Part shown: positions 20,858 through 28,856 of the stretch, one piece after another
Layout: the number at the start of each line of letters is the position of its first letter
Numbering within the stretch: the stretch's first letter is position 1
Origin: Nocardioides speluncae
GTDB lineage: Bacteria > Actinomycetota > Actinomycetes > Propionibacteriales > Nocardioidaceae
DNA: 53,272 nt
Direction of reading: 5' to 3'
Assembly: GCF_003121585.1 (NCBI RefSeq)
Contig: NZ_QEOO01000010.1
Location: 1 to 53,272 of the forward strand
Notes under the pieces: model-generated
Database searches by the model: none
What the model was told of the DNA's origin: nothing
Seen by the model: the letters and a program-made list of their open reading frames with translations, nothing else
Translations under genes and position numbers: made by a program

Positions 20858-22329
20858 GGACACCGGGCCGGCTGCCCCGGTTCGTGGTCGCAGCGCCGGG
20901 CTCCGGCCACGGCAAGACCATGGTCGCCACCGGGCTGATGGCGGCCCTGCGGGCCCGCGGGCTCGCGGTCTCCCCGCACAAGGTGGGGCCGGATTACATC
21001 GACCCGTCCTACCACGGCCTCGCGGCCGGCCGGGTCGGCCGAAACCTCGACCCCTTCCTCTGCGGCGAGGAGCTGGTCGCACCGCTGCTGCGGCATGGCG
21101 CGGCGGTGCCGTTCGCCGCGGACATCGCGGTGATCGAAGGTGTGATGGGCCTGTTCGACGGCGCCATCGGGCGTGACGGCTTCGCCTCCACCGCGCACGT
21201 CGCGAAGCTGGTCGAGGCGCCCGTGATCCTGGTCGTCGACTGCGCGGCGAGCGCCCGCAGCGTGGGCGCGACCGTGCACGGCTTCGCGACCTACGACCCG
21301 GAGGTGAACGTCGCCGGGGTGATCCTCAACAACGTCGCCTCACCCCGGCACGAGGCGGAGGCGCGCGCCGGCGTGGAGCGCACCGGGCTGCCGGTCCTGG
21401 GCTCGGTCCCGCGGCTGCCGCAGCTCGTCGTACCGTCGCGGCACCTCGGCCTGGTCCCGGTCGCCGAACGCCATCCCGACGCCGTCTCCGCCGTCGACGC
21501 CCTCGCCGACCTGATCACCGAGTACGTCGACCTCGACGCCCTGCTGGCCATCGCGCTCACCGCACCACCGCTGACTGCCGAGCCCTGGACGCCGGCCGCA
21601 AGCCTGACGGACAGCACTCCAGCGGACCCGACCCTGCGCCGGGCGAAGCCGGTGATCGCGGTCTTCGGCGGCCCGGCGTTCTCCTTCACCTACGCCGAGA
21701 ACGTCGAGCAGCTGACCGCCGCCGGTGCCGCCGTCGTCGTGGTCGACCCGCTCCGGAGCGGCGGCCTGCCCGCAGGCACGTCGGCCCTGGTGATCGGCGG
21801 GGGCTTCCCCGAGATGCACGTCACCGAGCTCGCCAAGAACCGCAGACTGCTCGGCGAGGTCGCCCACTTTGCCCGCACCGGCGGGCCGGTGGTGGCCGAG
21901 TGCGCCGGCCTGCTCTACCTCGGGCGCGCGCTCGACGGCCACCCGCTCGCCGGCGTGCTGCCTATGTCGGGCGCGATGACCCCCAAGCTGACCCTCGGCT
22001 ACCGGCGCGCGACAGCTGTCGCCGACAGCCCGATCGTGCGCGCGGGCGAGCAGGTCGCCGGCCACGAGTTCCACCGCACGGCGGTGGCGTGGGACGACAC
22101 CCGACCGGCCTGGACCTGGCCGGTCGCCGACGGCAGCACCGCTGCCGAAGGCTGGGCCGGACCGACGGTGCACGCGTCGTACCTGCACGTGCACGGCGCC
22201 GGCCATCCCGAGCAGGCCGTCCGCCTCGTCGAGGCCGCCCGTGACTTCGCCCGCGCGCTCCTCGACGTGACCCAGGTGCTCGAGCGGGTCGACCTGCACT
22301 TCTCCGAGACCACCCGGCCGCAGCCGTGA
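20851..22329 (+). CDS. cobB: Cobyrinate a,c-diamide synthase (hydrogenobyrinic acid a,c-diamide synthase)
   Basis: 492 residues from ATG 20851, inside the end of cobO. ATP- and glutamine-dependent amidation of the a and c carboxylates. N-terminal dethiobiotin-synthetase-like domain with VVAAPGSGHGKT, KVGPDYIDPSYH, DCAASARSVGATVHG; C-terminal amidotransferase-like domain with GGGFPEMH and Cys351 in VVAECAGLLYLGR, and VHASYLHVHGAGHPE at the end. In the late-cobalt pathway it acts before CobN. It overlaps the CobE-CobC gene by 4 bp. Confidence 0.96.
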   Translation: MVGTPGRLPRFVVAAPGSGHGKTMVATGLMAALRARGLAVSPHKVGPDYIDPSYHGLAAGRVGRNLDPFLCGEELVAPLLRHGAAVPFAADIAVIEGVMGLFDGAIGRDGFASTAHVAKLVEAPVILVVDCAASARSVGATVHGFATYDPEVNVAGVILNNVASPRHEAEARAGVERTGLPVLGSVPRLPQLVVPSRHLGLVPVAERHPDAVSAVDALADLITEYVDLDALLAIALTAPPLTAEPWTPAASLTDSTPADPTLRRAKPVIAVFGGPAFSFTYAENVEQLTAAGAAVVVVDPLRSGGLPAGTSALVIGGGFPEMHVTELAKNRRLLGEVAHFARTGGPVVAECAGLLYLGRALDGHPLAGVLPMSGAMTPKLTLGYRRATAVADSPIVRAGEQVAGHEFHRTAVAWDDTRPAWTWPVADGSTAAEGWAGPTVHASYLHVHGAGHPEQAVRLVEAARDFARALLDVTQVLERVDLHFSETTRPQP

Positions 22330-23714
22330 CCGTCCTCGGCGTCGGTGGTCGACCGGGCGCCGAGCCCGACGACCTGCTAGCGCTGGCCGCGAAGGCGATC
22401 GCCGAGACCGGGCAGTCGCTGACCGACCTCACCACCGTCGCCACCATCGACCGGCGACGCGACCACCCGGGCGTGCGGCGCCTGATCGAAGCCGCCGACT
22501 GCAGGCTCGCGGTGTACGACGCGGCCACGCTCGCCGGACAGGACGTCGACCACCCGAGCGACACCGTCGCCGCGCACGTCGGCACCCCGTCGGTCGCCGA
22601 GGCGGCCGTGCGTGCCGCCAGCGCCACACCCGTCAGCACACTGGCGGCTGACGGCTGGGTGGTGTGTGTCGGTGAGCCCGGCCCCGACCTGCGCCACCAC
22701 GGCGATGTCGAAGCGGCGCCCGGCATGCTCGACTTCGCGGTCAACGTCCACGCGCAGGAACCCCCGCCGTTCCTTGCGTCCGCACTCCGCGACGCCGTCG
22801 CCGACCTCGCCCGCTACCCCGACCCGACCGCCGCCACGGCAGCCGTCGCGCGAGCCCACGGCGTCCCGCCTGACGCCGTACTGCTCACCCACGGCGCAGC
22901 CGAGGCGTTCTCACTGGTCGCGCAGCAGCCCTGGCAGCACCCGGTCGTGGTGCACCCGCAGTTCACCGAGCCCGAAGCGGCCCTCCGCGCCCACGGTCAC
23001 GCCGTGCACCGGCTGCTCCTCGAACCCGACACGGGCTTCCGCCTCGGCGGCGCGCGACCGCCCAGCGGCGCGGACCTCGTCATCATCGGCAATCCCACCA
23101 ACCCCACTTCCCGGCTCCATGACCCCGATGAGATCGAAGCACTCGCCACCGACAGTCCGGCCGACGAGCGGCTGGTGGTTGTGGATGAAGCCTTCATGGA
23201 CGTCGTGGAGGACGTCGCCGAGCCGCACCACTCACTGGCCCGGCGCGCGGCCGCCGGCCGCCACCTGGTGGTGATCCGCAGCCTGACCAAGACCTACTCG
23301 CTCGCCGGCCTCCGGGTCGGCTACCTGATCGCCCACCCCGACCTGATCGAACGGCTGGCCGCGCGCCGCAACCCGTGGCCCGTCAGCTCGCTCGCCGCCG
23401 TCGCCGCGATCGCCTGCCTGTCCGACGAGGGCAGGGAGTACGCCGCCAAGGTCCGCGCCGAGCTGCCCGGCCACCTCGCTCACCTCGCGGCCGGCCTCCA
23501 CGCGAGCGGCTTCACGACCGTCCCGAACCCGCGGGCGCCGTACCTCCTCGCGCGCCACGCGGACGCCGCCCGGATCCGCGAGGACCTCCGCGGCCAGGGG
23601 ATCGCGGTCCGCCGGGCCGACACCTTCCCGGGCTTGGACCAGACCTGGCTGCGGCTCGCGGCTCGCGACCGGCCGACCGCTGATCGGCTTCTTGCCACGA
23701 TCGCGAGACGATGA
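22326..23714 (+). CDS. cobC: CobE/CbiG-C domain fused to CobC-type PLP aminotransferase (Rv2231c-like)
   Basis: 462 residues from GTG 22326. Residues 1 to about 115 match the CobE/CbiG C-terminal domain (VLGVGGRPGAEPDDLLALAAKA, HPSDTVAAHVGTPSVAEAAV). Residues about 135-462 are a fold-type I PLP enzyme of the CobC/CobD family: LTHGAAEAFSLVAQQ, GNPTNPTSR, DEAFMD, Schiff-base Lys322 in SLTKTYSLAGLRVGY, and a C-terminal WLRLAARD. The expected role is threonine-phosphate decarboxylation giving aminopropanol phosphate for CobD. The fusion implies the CobE-like domain works with, or is only physically tied to, this enzyme. Last gene of the cobN operon. Confidence 0.9.
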   Translation: MTVLGVGGRPGAEPDDLLALAAKAIAETGQSLTDLTTVATIDRRRDHPGVRRLIEAADCRLAVYDAATLAGQDVDHPSDTVAAHVGTPSVAEAAVRAASATPVSTLAADGWVVCVGEPGPDLRHHGDVEAAPGMLDFAVNVHAQEPPPFLASALRDAVADLARYPDPTAATAAVARAHGVPPDAVLLTHGAAEAFSLVAQQPWQHPVVVHPQFTEPEAALRAHGHAVHRLLLEPDTGFRLGGARPPSGADLVIIGNPTNPTSRLHDPDEIEALATDSPADERLVVVDEAFMDVVEDVAEPHHSLARRAAAGRHLVVIRSLTKTYSLAGLRVGYLIAHPDLIERLAARRNPWPVSSLAAVAAIACLSDEGREYAAKVRAELPGHLAHLAAGLHASGFTTVPNPRAPYLLARHADAARIREDLRGQGIAVRRADTFPGLDQTWLRLAARDRPTADRLLATIARR

Positions 23715-23718
23715 CGCC

Positions 23719-24246
23719 ATGGCCTTCCACCTCGCCGGCTACATCGGTGCCTCGCCCACGCCCCGCCCCGACTTCCTGTCGCGGTCGGTACCGGACCCGC
23801 TGCTGACCGTGAGCGGGTGCCTGGCCGACGGCCTGATACTGCCCGAGTACGGCTGGTACGACGGTCCGGCAGACGTGCCAGGTGACGACATCGTCGCGCT
23901 CGGCCTGGCGCCGAAGGATGCCGCCGAGCTCCTGGCCGAGTTCGCCGACGAGCTGGATCCGACCGAGTTGCTGGCTCGGCAACAAGCATTGCCCACCGGG
24001 TCGAAGCGGCTCGGGTTCGAGGTGATCGGCGTCGAGACCTGGGGCGACGTCCACAGCTGGCACTGCCACAACTACCTCCCGATGGTCGACTCGGTGCTGG
24101 ACGTCCGCGTCAACGAGCTTGGCCTAATCCCGAGCTACGACATGGCAAATCGGCTCCTTGAGTGGATGCTCGAACTGCCGCCGGAGGAAGAGCCCGAACC
24201 GGTGCACTGGACGATCGTGGCGCTCGCGACGGTGCCGAACGGGTAG
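23719..24246 (+). CDS. Hypothetical protein
   Basis: 175 residues from ATG 23719, 4 bp after cobC. No signal peptide, membrane segment or recognised motif. It has a soluble globular composition with an acidic C-terminal part (LELPPEEEPEPVHW) and a Trp/His-rich centre (TWGDVHSWHCHNYLP). I recognise no family. Closeness to cobC suggests shared transcription, but nothing ties it to B12. Confidence 0.65.
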   Translation: MAFHLAGYIGASPTPRPDFLSRSVPDPLLTVSGCLADGLILPEYGWYDGPADVPGDDIVALGLAPKDAAELLAEFADELDPTELLARQQALPTGSKRLGFEVIGVETWGDVHSWHCHNYLPMVDSVLDVRVNELGLIPSYDMANRLLEWMLELPPEEEPEPVHWTIVALATVPNG

Positions 24247-24292
24247 CCCAGAACCCGCCTGATCGGGCCGCAGTGCGGACTAGGCTCCCGCC

Positions 24293-24768
24293 ATGACCGA
24301 CGCACCCGCCCAGGGCTCGATCGCGGAGGCGATCGCGGCCGGCTACCAGTTCGAGGGCGAGGCGCTCGAGCTCGGCGGCCTGATGCTCAACCCGACCGAC
24401 CTGTCCGACGTACGGATCCGGATCCCGCTCGGCATGCTCAACCGGCACGGCCTGATCGCCGGCGCGACCGGCACCGGCAAGACCAAGACCCTGCAGCTAC
24501 TGGCCGAGCAGCTCAGCGCGGCCGGCGTACCGGTGTTCGCGGCCGACATCAAGGGCGACCTGTCCGGTCTCTCCACCCCGGGCGAGGCCAGCGACAAGAT
24601 CACCGAACGAGCCACGAGCGTCGGCCAGGAGTGGCAGGCCACGGGCTTCCCGACCGAGTTCTACGCGCTCGGCGGGCAGGGCACCGGCATCCCGCTGCGG
24701 GTGACGATGACCGCGTTCGGCCCGATGCTGCTCAGCAAGGTGCTCGGCCTCAACGAGACCCAGGAGTC
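24293..24768 (+). pseudogene. Truncated HerA-like / DUF853 ATPase (N-terminal third only)
   Basis: From ATG 24293 the protein matches the start of the DUF853 (helicase HerA-like) family: GGLMLNPTDLSDVRIRIPLGMLNRHGLIAGATGTGKT with Walker A at residues 57-64, then FAADIKGDLSGL and FGPMLLSKVLGLNETQES. Full-length members are about 500 residues or more. Here similarity ends abruptly near 24768 and the next base pairs encode a TetR regulator in another frame. The missing Walker B and C-terminal region mean it should be inactive. A deletion best explains it. Confidence 0.85.
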
Positions 24769-25266
24769 ACCGAGGCGATCGTGGCCGAGGCCGCGGTCAG
24801 CCGGGGCGCGCTCTACCACCACTTCGCGGACAAGACCGAACTGTTCGCCGGCGTGCTCGAGTCCGTCGAGGCCGACGTCACCCAGAAGATCGCCGAGCAC
24901 GCGCTGGCCGGCGACGACCCGACGTTCTCGGCGGTCATGCTGCGGGCCATGGACGCCTGGCTCGACGCGTGCGAGGCGCCAGAGGTGCAGCGGATCCTGC
25001 TGACAGACGGGCCGTCGGTGCTCGGCTGGATGCGGTGGCGCGAGCTCTGCCAGCCCTACGTGCTAGCGCTCATCGAGGGCGCGCTCATCCAGGGCATCGC
25101 CGACGGAGACGTCATCGATCTCCCGACCCGGCCGCTCGCCCACGCCCTGATCTCGGTCGCCGACGAGGCGGCGATGTACGTCGCGTCGGCCGCCGACCGT
25201 GACCTGGCGAGGCGCGAGATGACGACGGTGATCGAGCGGACCCTGTCGGCGTTCATGGCGGGTTGA
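24769..25266 (+). pseudogene. 5'-truncated TetR-family regulator
   Basis: The sequence begins inside the DNA-binding domain (TEAIVAEAAVSRGALYHHFADKTELFAGVLE), the second half of a TetR helix-turn-helix, and continues through a normal ligand domain to the stop at 25266. The first 25-30 residues of a TetR protein are missing, replaced by the DUF853 remnant in a different frame. An upstream ATG at 24631 keeps this frame open, but that stretch is antiparallel in character to the ATPase frame and not TetR-like. Non-functional DNA binding is likely. Confidence 0.8.
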
Positions 25267-25359
25267 CCCGGCCCCGTACCCTGGAATGCTCGGCCGCCAC
25301 CCGTGGTTGTCACCCCACGTGACCACGCCGATCAGCCCCGACCGATGGAGCCCTGCCCG

Positions 25360-26589
25360 ATGAGCTCGACCGAGGTCGTGACCCCGGCCGACGACCAGCC
25401 CACCGTCGGGACCGCTCGCCCCGGGCTGGCGATCTTTGCGCTGGCCGTGGGTGGCTTCACGATCGGCACCACCGAGTTCATGACGATGGGCGTGCTGCCC
25501 GAGATCGCCGACGGCGTGGACGTCTCGGTGCCGATGGCAGGCCACATCATCTCGGCGTACGCACTCGGGGTGGTTGTCGGCGTACCGGTGCTGGCGTTCT
25601 TCGGAGCGGCGCTGCCGCGGCGCGCGATGCTGATCGGCCTGATGGCGGCGTACGGCGCGTTCAACCTGATCAGCGCGTTCGCACCGGACTTCCGGGTGCT
25701 GACCGCCGCCCGGTTCCTCGACGGGCTTCCGCACGGCGCGTTCTTCGGCGTCGCCAGCCTGGTCGCGGCCAGCCTGGTCGCGCCGGCACGGCGCGGGCGC
25801 GCGGTGGCCAGCGTGATGCTCGGCCTTTCGGTCGCCAACGTGGTCGGCGTACCGCTCGCGACCTGGCTGGGGCAGCAGGCCGGCTGGCGTACGACGTACC
25901 TGCTGGCCGCGGTGCTCGCGCTCGTGACCGCGGCGGGTGTGCTGGCCGCCGTGCCGTCGGTGCCGGGTGACTCGGAGACCAGCGGCCGCAAGGAGGCCCG
26001 CGAGTTCTTCGGCAGCGTGCAGGTCTGGCTGACGATGGCCGCCGGCGCGATCGGCTTCGGCGGGATGTTCGCGGTCTACTCCTACATCGCCAAGACGGTC
26101 ACCGTGGTCGGTGGTCTGGAGCGCAGCACCGTCCCGTTCTTTGTGCTGGCGCTCGGCCTCGGCATGGTGATCGGCACCTGGGTGGCCGGCGAGCTCGCGG
26201 CCTGGTCGGTCTTCCGCAGCCTGCTGCTCTCGGCCGGCTTCGGGATCCTGGTGCTACTGGCCTACTTCGTGGCCGCCGCCGGTGGCTGGGCGCTGCTGCC
26301 CGTCGCCTTCCTGGTCACCGCTACCGGCTCGGTGCTCGTGATCAACCTGCAGCTAAGGCTGATGGACGTCGCCGGCGGTGCGGTCACCTTGGGTGCGGCC
26401 ATGAACCACGCGGCGCTCAACGTCGCCAACGCGCTGGGTGCCTGGCTGGGCGGCCTCGTGATCGCCGCCGGGTGGGGCTACCGGGCTCCCGCCGTACTCG
26501 GCGCTGGCCTTAGTGCGCTCGGCCTCGTGATCCTGCTCGTCGCCGCGGGCCTGGCAGCCCGGTCAGCCCGCCAGCCCGGTCGCCGCTGA
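25360..26589 (+). CDS. MFS transporter, DHA1-type efflux permease
   Basis: 409 residues from ATG 25360 (an in-frame ATG at 25345 is possible). About twelve hydrophobic segments with AraJ/DHA1 signatures: FTIGTTEFMTMGVLPEIADGVDVS at the first helix, GHIISAYALGVVVGVPVL, RAMLIGLMAAYGAFNLISAFAPDFRVLTAARFLDGLPHGAFFG. The usual role is proton-driven efflux of drugs or sugars; the substrate here is unknown. It follows the TetR remnant by under 100 bp and may once have been its target. Strong hairpins lie just after its stop. Confidence 0.92.
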   Translation: MSSTEVVTPADDQPTVGTARPGLAIFALAVGGFTIGTTEFMTMGVLPEIADGVDVSVPMAGHIISAYALGVVVGVPVLAFFGAALPRRAMLIGLMAAYGAFNLISAFAPDFRVLTAARFLDGLPHGAFFGVASLVAASLVAPARRGRAVASVMLGLSVANVVGVPLATWLGQQAGWRTTYLLAAVLALVTAAGVLAAVPSVPGDSETSGRKEAREFFGSVQVWLTMAAGAIGFGGMFAVYSYIAKTVTVVGGLERSTVPFFVLALGLGMVIGTWVAGELAAWSVFRSLLLSAGFGILVLLAYFVAAAGGWALLPVAFLVTATGSVLVINLQLRLMDVAGGAVTLGAAMNHAALNVANALGAWLGGLVIAAGWGYRAPAVLGAGLSALGLVILLVAAGLAARSARQPGRR

Positions 26590-26620
26590 CTCCACGCTGA
26601 GCCAGCGGCGACCAGACCGC

Positions 26621-26651
26621 GCGCGACGCCCGAGAGTGCTGGGCGTCGCGC
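26621..26651. terminator. Strong hairpin after the MFS gene
   Basis: GCGCGACGCCC and GGGCGTCGCGC form an 11-bp perfect stem with a 9-nt loop. A further CGCCGCTG/CAGCGGCG pair spans the MFS stop (26581-26610). Between the convergent MFS gene and the small minus-strand ORF it probably ends both transcripts. Confidence 0.65.
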
Positions 26652-26672
26652 CGCCGAGAGAACGCTTAGTGG

Positions 26673-26846
26673 CTATGCGGTCCAGCGGACCGCGTCGTCG
26701 ACCATGTCGGCCATCGCGTAGACCCCTCGCAGATCGGCGCGATCGTCCAGCAGCGCGACGATGTCACGCGCACGTCGTGCCTCCGCCTCGTCACGCTTGT
26801 CCCGTCGTGCGTCGAGCGTGACGTCGATGTCATGACTTGTGGTCAT
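26673..26846 (-). CDS. Small hypothetical protein, charged
   Basis: 57 residues from ATG 26846 with an AAGAG-type ribosome site (GGAAGAG) upstream. Highly charged (DARRDKRDEAEARRARDIVALLDDRADLRG) and predicted mostly helical; no motif recognised. The longer open frame to 26912 is less likely as a start. It stands alone between the MFS terminator and the repeat region. Confidence 0.5.
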   Translation of the reverse strand: MTTSHDIDVTLDARRDKRDEAEARRARDIVALLDDRADLRGVYAMADMVDDAVRWTA

Positions 26847-26946
26847 CTCTTCCGAAGCCCCCTGTGTGGTGGTTGAGCGTTCTAAGTGTTGTGAACTACT
26901 CCAGATTGCCATGTCCGTTTAGCGAGGAGGTACACGGCGAGTTACA

Positions 26947-26975
26947 GGTGTGTCTCACTGCCTGTGAGATACACC
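26947..26975. promoter_or_regulatory. Palindromic site, possible operator
   Basis: GGTGTGTCTCAC (26947-26958) and GTGAGATACACC (26964-26975) are inverted with one mismatch around a 5-nt centre. Size and spacing resemble a dimeric repressor site, and the surrounding 26870-26990 is AT-richer than the neighbourhood. It is about 100 bp upstream of the small minus-strand gene. The binding protein is unknown. Confidence 0.45.
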
Positions 26976-27004
26976 GCGTCCAACGCGACTCGGGCGCGCT
27001 AGGT

Positions 27005-27175
27005 TCCCCTAGTGGGTATCTCCGGAAGTTCGTCGGGGTCTGAGCGGCCAGGGCACGCACATCGCTGCGTTGTCGTCGGTCGACGGGCCACCGGCCCGCC
27101 TCCCTCCGACGCCTTGCGCTGCACGCACCCTGACCACTCAGACCCTCGACGAACTTCCGGAGATGCCCACTAGTG
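27005..27175. repeat. Long palindromic (MITE-like) element
   Basis: A 170-bp imperfect inverted repeat. The outer 42 bp of each arm are nearly identical when inverted: CTAGTGGG(T/C)ATCTCCGGAAGTTCGTCG(A)GGGTCTGAG(C/T)GG. Pairing continues, less perfectly, through CAGGG..GCACGC and GTCGTCGG to the centre near 27090. There is no ORF of its own. The right end supplies the GTG start of the SnoaL-like gene. The terminal CTAGTGGGCATCTCC also occurs at 1566-1580 beside the IS4 insertion, so it is probably a repeated genomic element. Confidence 0.75.
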
Positions 27176-27622
27176 GACGACATCGACGCGATCGCGCGGC
27201 TGAAGTACCGCTATCTCCGCACCCTCGACACCAAGGAGTGGACGGCGTTCGCCGACTGCTTCGTCCCCGAGGCGACCGCCGACTACGCCGGCCTGGTCTT
27301 CGGCAGTCGCGAGGAGCTGGTCGGCTACATGCGGACCAACCTCGGCGAGGGCATGGTCACCATGCACCACGTCCACCACCCGGAGATCACCGTGGACGGC
27401 GACACCGCGGTCGGCGTCTGGTACCTCGAGGACAAGGTGTACGCCGTTCCGTACCGCGTCGTGATCGAGGGCGCGGCGATCTACGAGGACCGGTACGTCC
27501 GCACCGCCGACGGCTGGCGGGTCCAGCACACCGGCTACCAGCGCACCTTCGAGCTCACCTGGTCGATGGACGACGTACCGAGCTTCAAGATTGACACCAG
27601 CCCGCGGCCGCACGCCCGCTGA
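27173..27622 (+). CDS. SnoaL-like (NTF2-fold) protein
   Basis: 149 residues from GTG 27173. NTF2-fold features are IARLKYRYLRTLDTKEWTAFADCFVPEATADY, FGSREELVGYM, MHHVHHPEITVDGDTAVGVWYLED and IYEDRYVRTADGWRVQHTGYQRTFE. Such proteins are small-molecule isomerases, hydratases or unknowns; none can be chosen here. The start codon lies in the last bases of the palindromic element, so the native 5' end may have been replaced. It ends 6 bp before the convergent lactate monooxygenase gene. Confidence 0.82.
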   Translation: MDDIDAIARLKYRYLRTLDTKEWTAFADCFVPEATADYAGLVFGSREELVGYMRTNLGEGMVTMHHVHHPEITVDGDTAVGVWYLEDKVYAVPYRVVIEGAAIYEDRYVRTADGWRVQHTGYQRTFELTWSMDDVPSFKIDTSPRPHAR

Positions 27623-27628
27623 GGGCGC

Positions 27629-28798
27629 TCAGTTGCGGTGCAGCGCCTCCGGCGAGAGGTCCGCGATCGTCGGGTAGCCGTCGATCGCCATCAGCAGGTC
27701 GGCCTCGGCGAGGATCGAGCGCAGCACGTGGACGACCCCGTCGACCCCACCCAGCGCCAGCCCGTAGGCGTACGGCCGACCGATCCCGACCGCAGTGGCA
27801 CCGAGTGCCAGCGCCTTGACCACGTCGGCGCCGGTGCGCACGCCCGAGTCGAACAGCACCGGCGCGTCACCGGCGGCCTCCACAACGCCGGGTAGCGCGT
27901 CGATCGCGGCCATCCCGCCGTTGGCCTGCCGGCCACCGTGGTTGGAGCAGTAGATCCCGTCGACGCCGGCGTCCAGCGCCCGCCGCGCGTCCTCGCCACT
28001 GCAGATGCCCTTGAGGATCAGCGGCAGCTTGGTGAGCGAGCGCAGCCACTCCAGGTCGTCCCAGGTGAGCGGGTTGCCGAAGGTGCCGACCCACTGCATG
28101 ATCGCGGCCTGCGGGTTGTCGGCCGGGTCCTGGCCGAGCGCGGCCTTGAACACCGGGTCGGTGAAGTAGTTGGCCAGGCAGTGCCCGCGTAGCTGCGGGA
28201 AGTTCCCGGCGGCCAGGTCGCGCGGCCGCCAGCCGGGCACCCAGGTGTCCAGCGTGACCACGATCCCGCGGTAGCCCGCGGCCTCGGCGCGGCTCACCAG
28301 GCTGGCCGCGAGGTCGCGGTCCTTCGGCGTGTAGAGCTGGAAGAACCCGGGCGTGGACTCGGCCGCTGCGGCGACCTCCTCCATCGGGTCCTCCATCAGC
28401 GTCGACGCGACCATGGGTACGCCGGTCTGCGCGGACGCCTTGGCTGTGGCGAGGTCGCCGTGGCCGTCCTGGGCGCAGAGTGCGATCACGCCGATCGGCG
28501 CCATGAAGACCGGCGTGGGCAGCGTGATCCCGAACAGCTCGACCGACAGGTCGCGGTGCTCGGAGGCCCGCAGCATCCGCGGGATCAGCCCCCACTTCTC
28601 GAAGGCGGTGACGTTGACGCGCTGAGTGAGCTCGTCGCCGCACCCGCCCGCGACGTAGGACAGCACCGACGCCGGCAGCGCGCCGGCCGCGGCATCCTCG
28701 AGGTCGGCGTAGGTGATCGGCAGCTTCGGGAGGACTCCCGTCAGGCCGTTCAGGTAGATCTCGAGCTGGTAGTTGCCGAACGGTGCCGCCAGTGCCAT
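27629..28798 (-). CDS. Lactate 2-monooxygenase (FMN-dependent alpha-hydroxy-acid oxidase family)
   Basis: 389 residues from ATG 28798, preceded by GAGGGAGAG. FMN-dependent family features: [119 protein letters not shown] with the catalytic His, and [14 protein letters not shown]. The long [26 protein letters not shown] insert is characteristic of actinobacterial lactate 2-monooxygenase, which converts L-lactate to acetate, CO2 and water; a plain lactate oxidase is the alternative. A symmetric site upstream suggests GntR-type control. Confidence 0.85.
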   Translation of the reverse strand: MALAAPFGNYQLEIYLNGLTGVLPKLPITYADLEDAAAGALPASVLSYVAGGCGDELTQRVNVTAFEKWGLIPRMLRASEHRDLSVELFGITLPTPVFMAPIGVIALCAQDGHGDLATAKASAQTGVPMVASTLMEDPMEEVAAAAESTPGFFQLYTPKDRDLAASLVSRAEAAGYRGIVVTLDTWVPGWRPRDLAAGNFPQLRGHCLANYFTDPVFKAALGQDPADNPQAAIMQWVGTFGNPLTWDDLEWLRSLTKLPLILKGICSGEDARRALDAGVDGIYCSNHGGRQANGGMAAIDALPGVVEAAGDAPVLFDSGVRTGADVVKALALGATAVGIGRPYAYGLALGGVDGVVHVLRSILAEADLLMAIDGYPTIADLSPEALHRN

Positions 28799-28841
28799 GT
28801 GTCTCTCCCTCAGGTTCGCTTCCGCGACCCTAACCTGGTCA

Positions 28842-28856
28842 GATGTCCAACATCTA
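28842..28856. promoter_or_regulatory. Putative GntR/FadR-type operator upstream of lactate monooxygenase
   Basis: AGATGT-CCA-ACATCT is a perfect 15-bp inverted repeat and contains TGT-N3-ACA, in line with the FadR/LldR-type consensus with a three-base centre. It lies 44 bp before the ATG of the lactate monooxygenase gene, and its last three bases are the eccC stop codon. No regulator gene is adjacent; LldR-like control by lactate is a guess from the target gene. Confidence 0.5.

Noticed and set aside
24631..24768. Full-length TetR gene starting at ATG 24631
   Set aside because: The stretch before 24769 is the DUF853 gene read in the wrong frame and does not form a TetR N-terminal helix.
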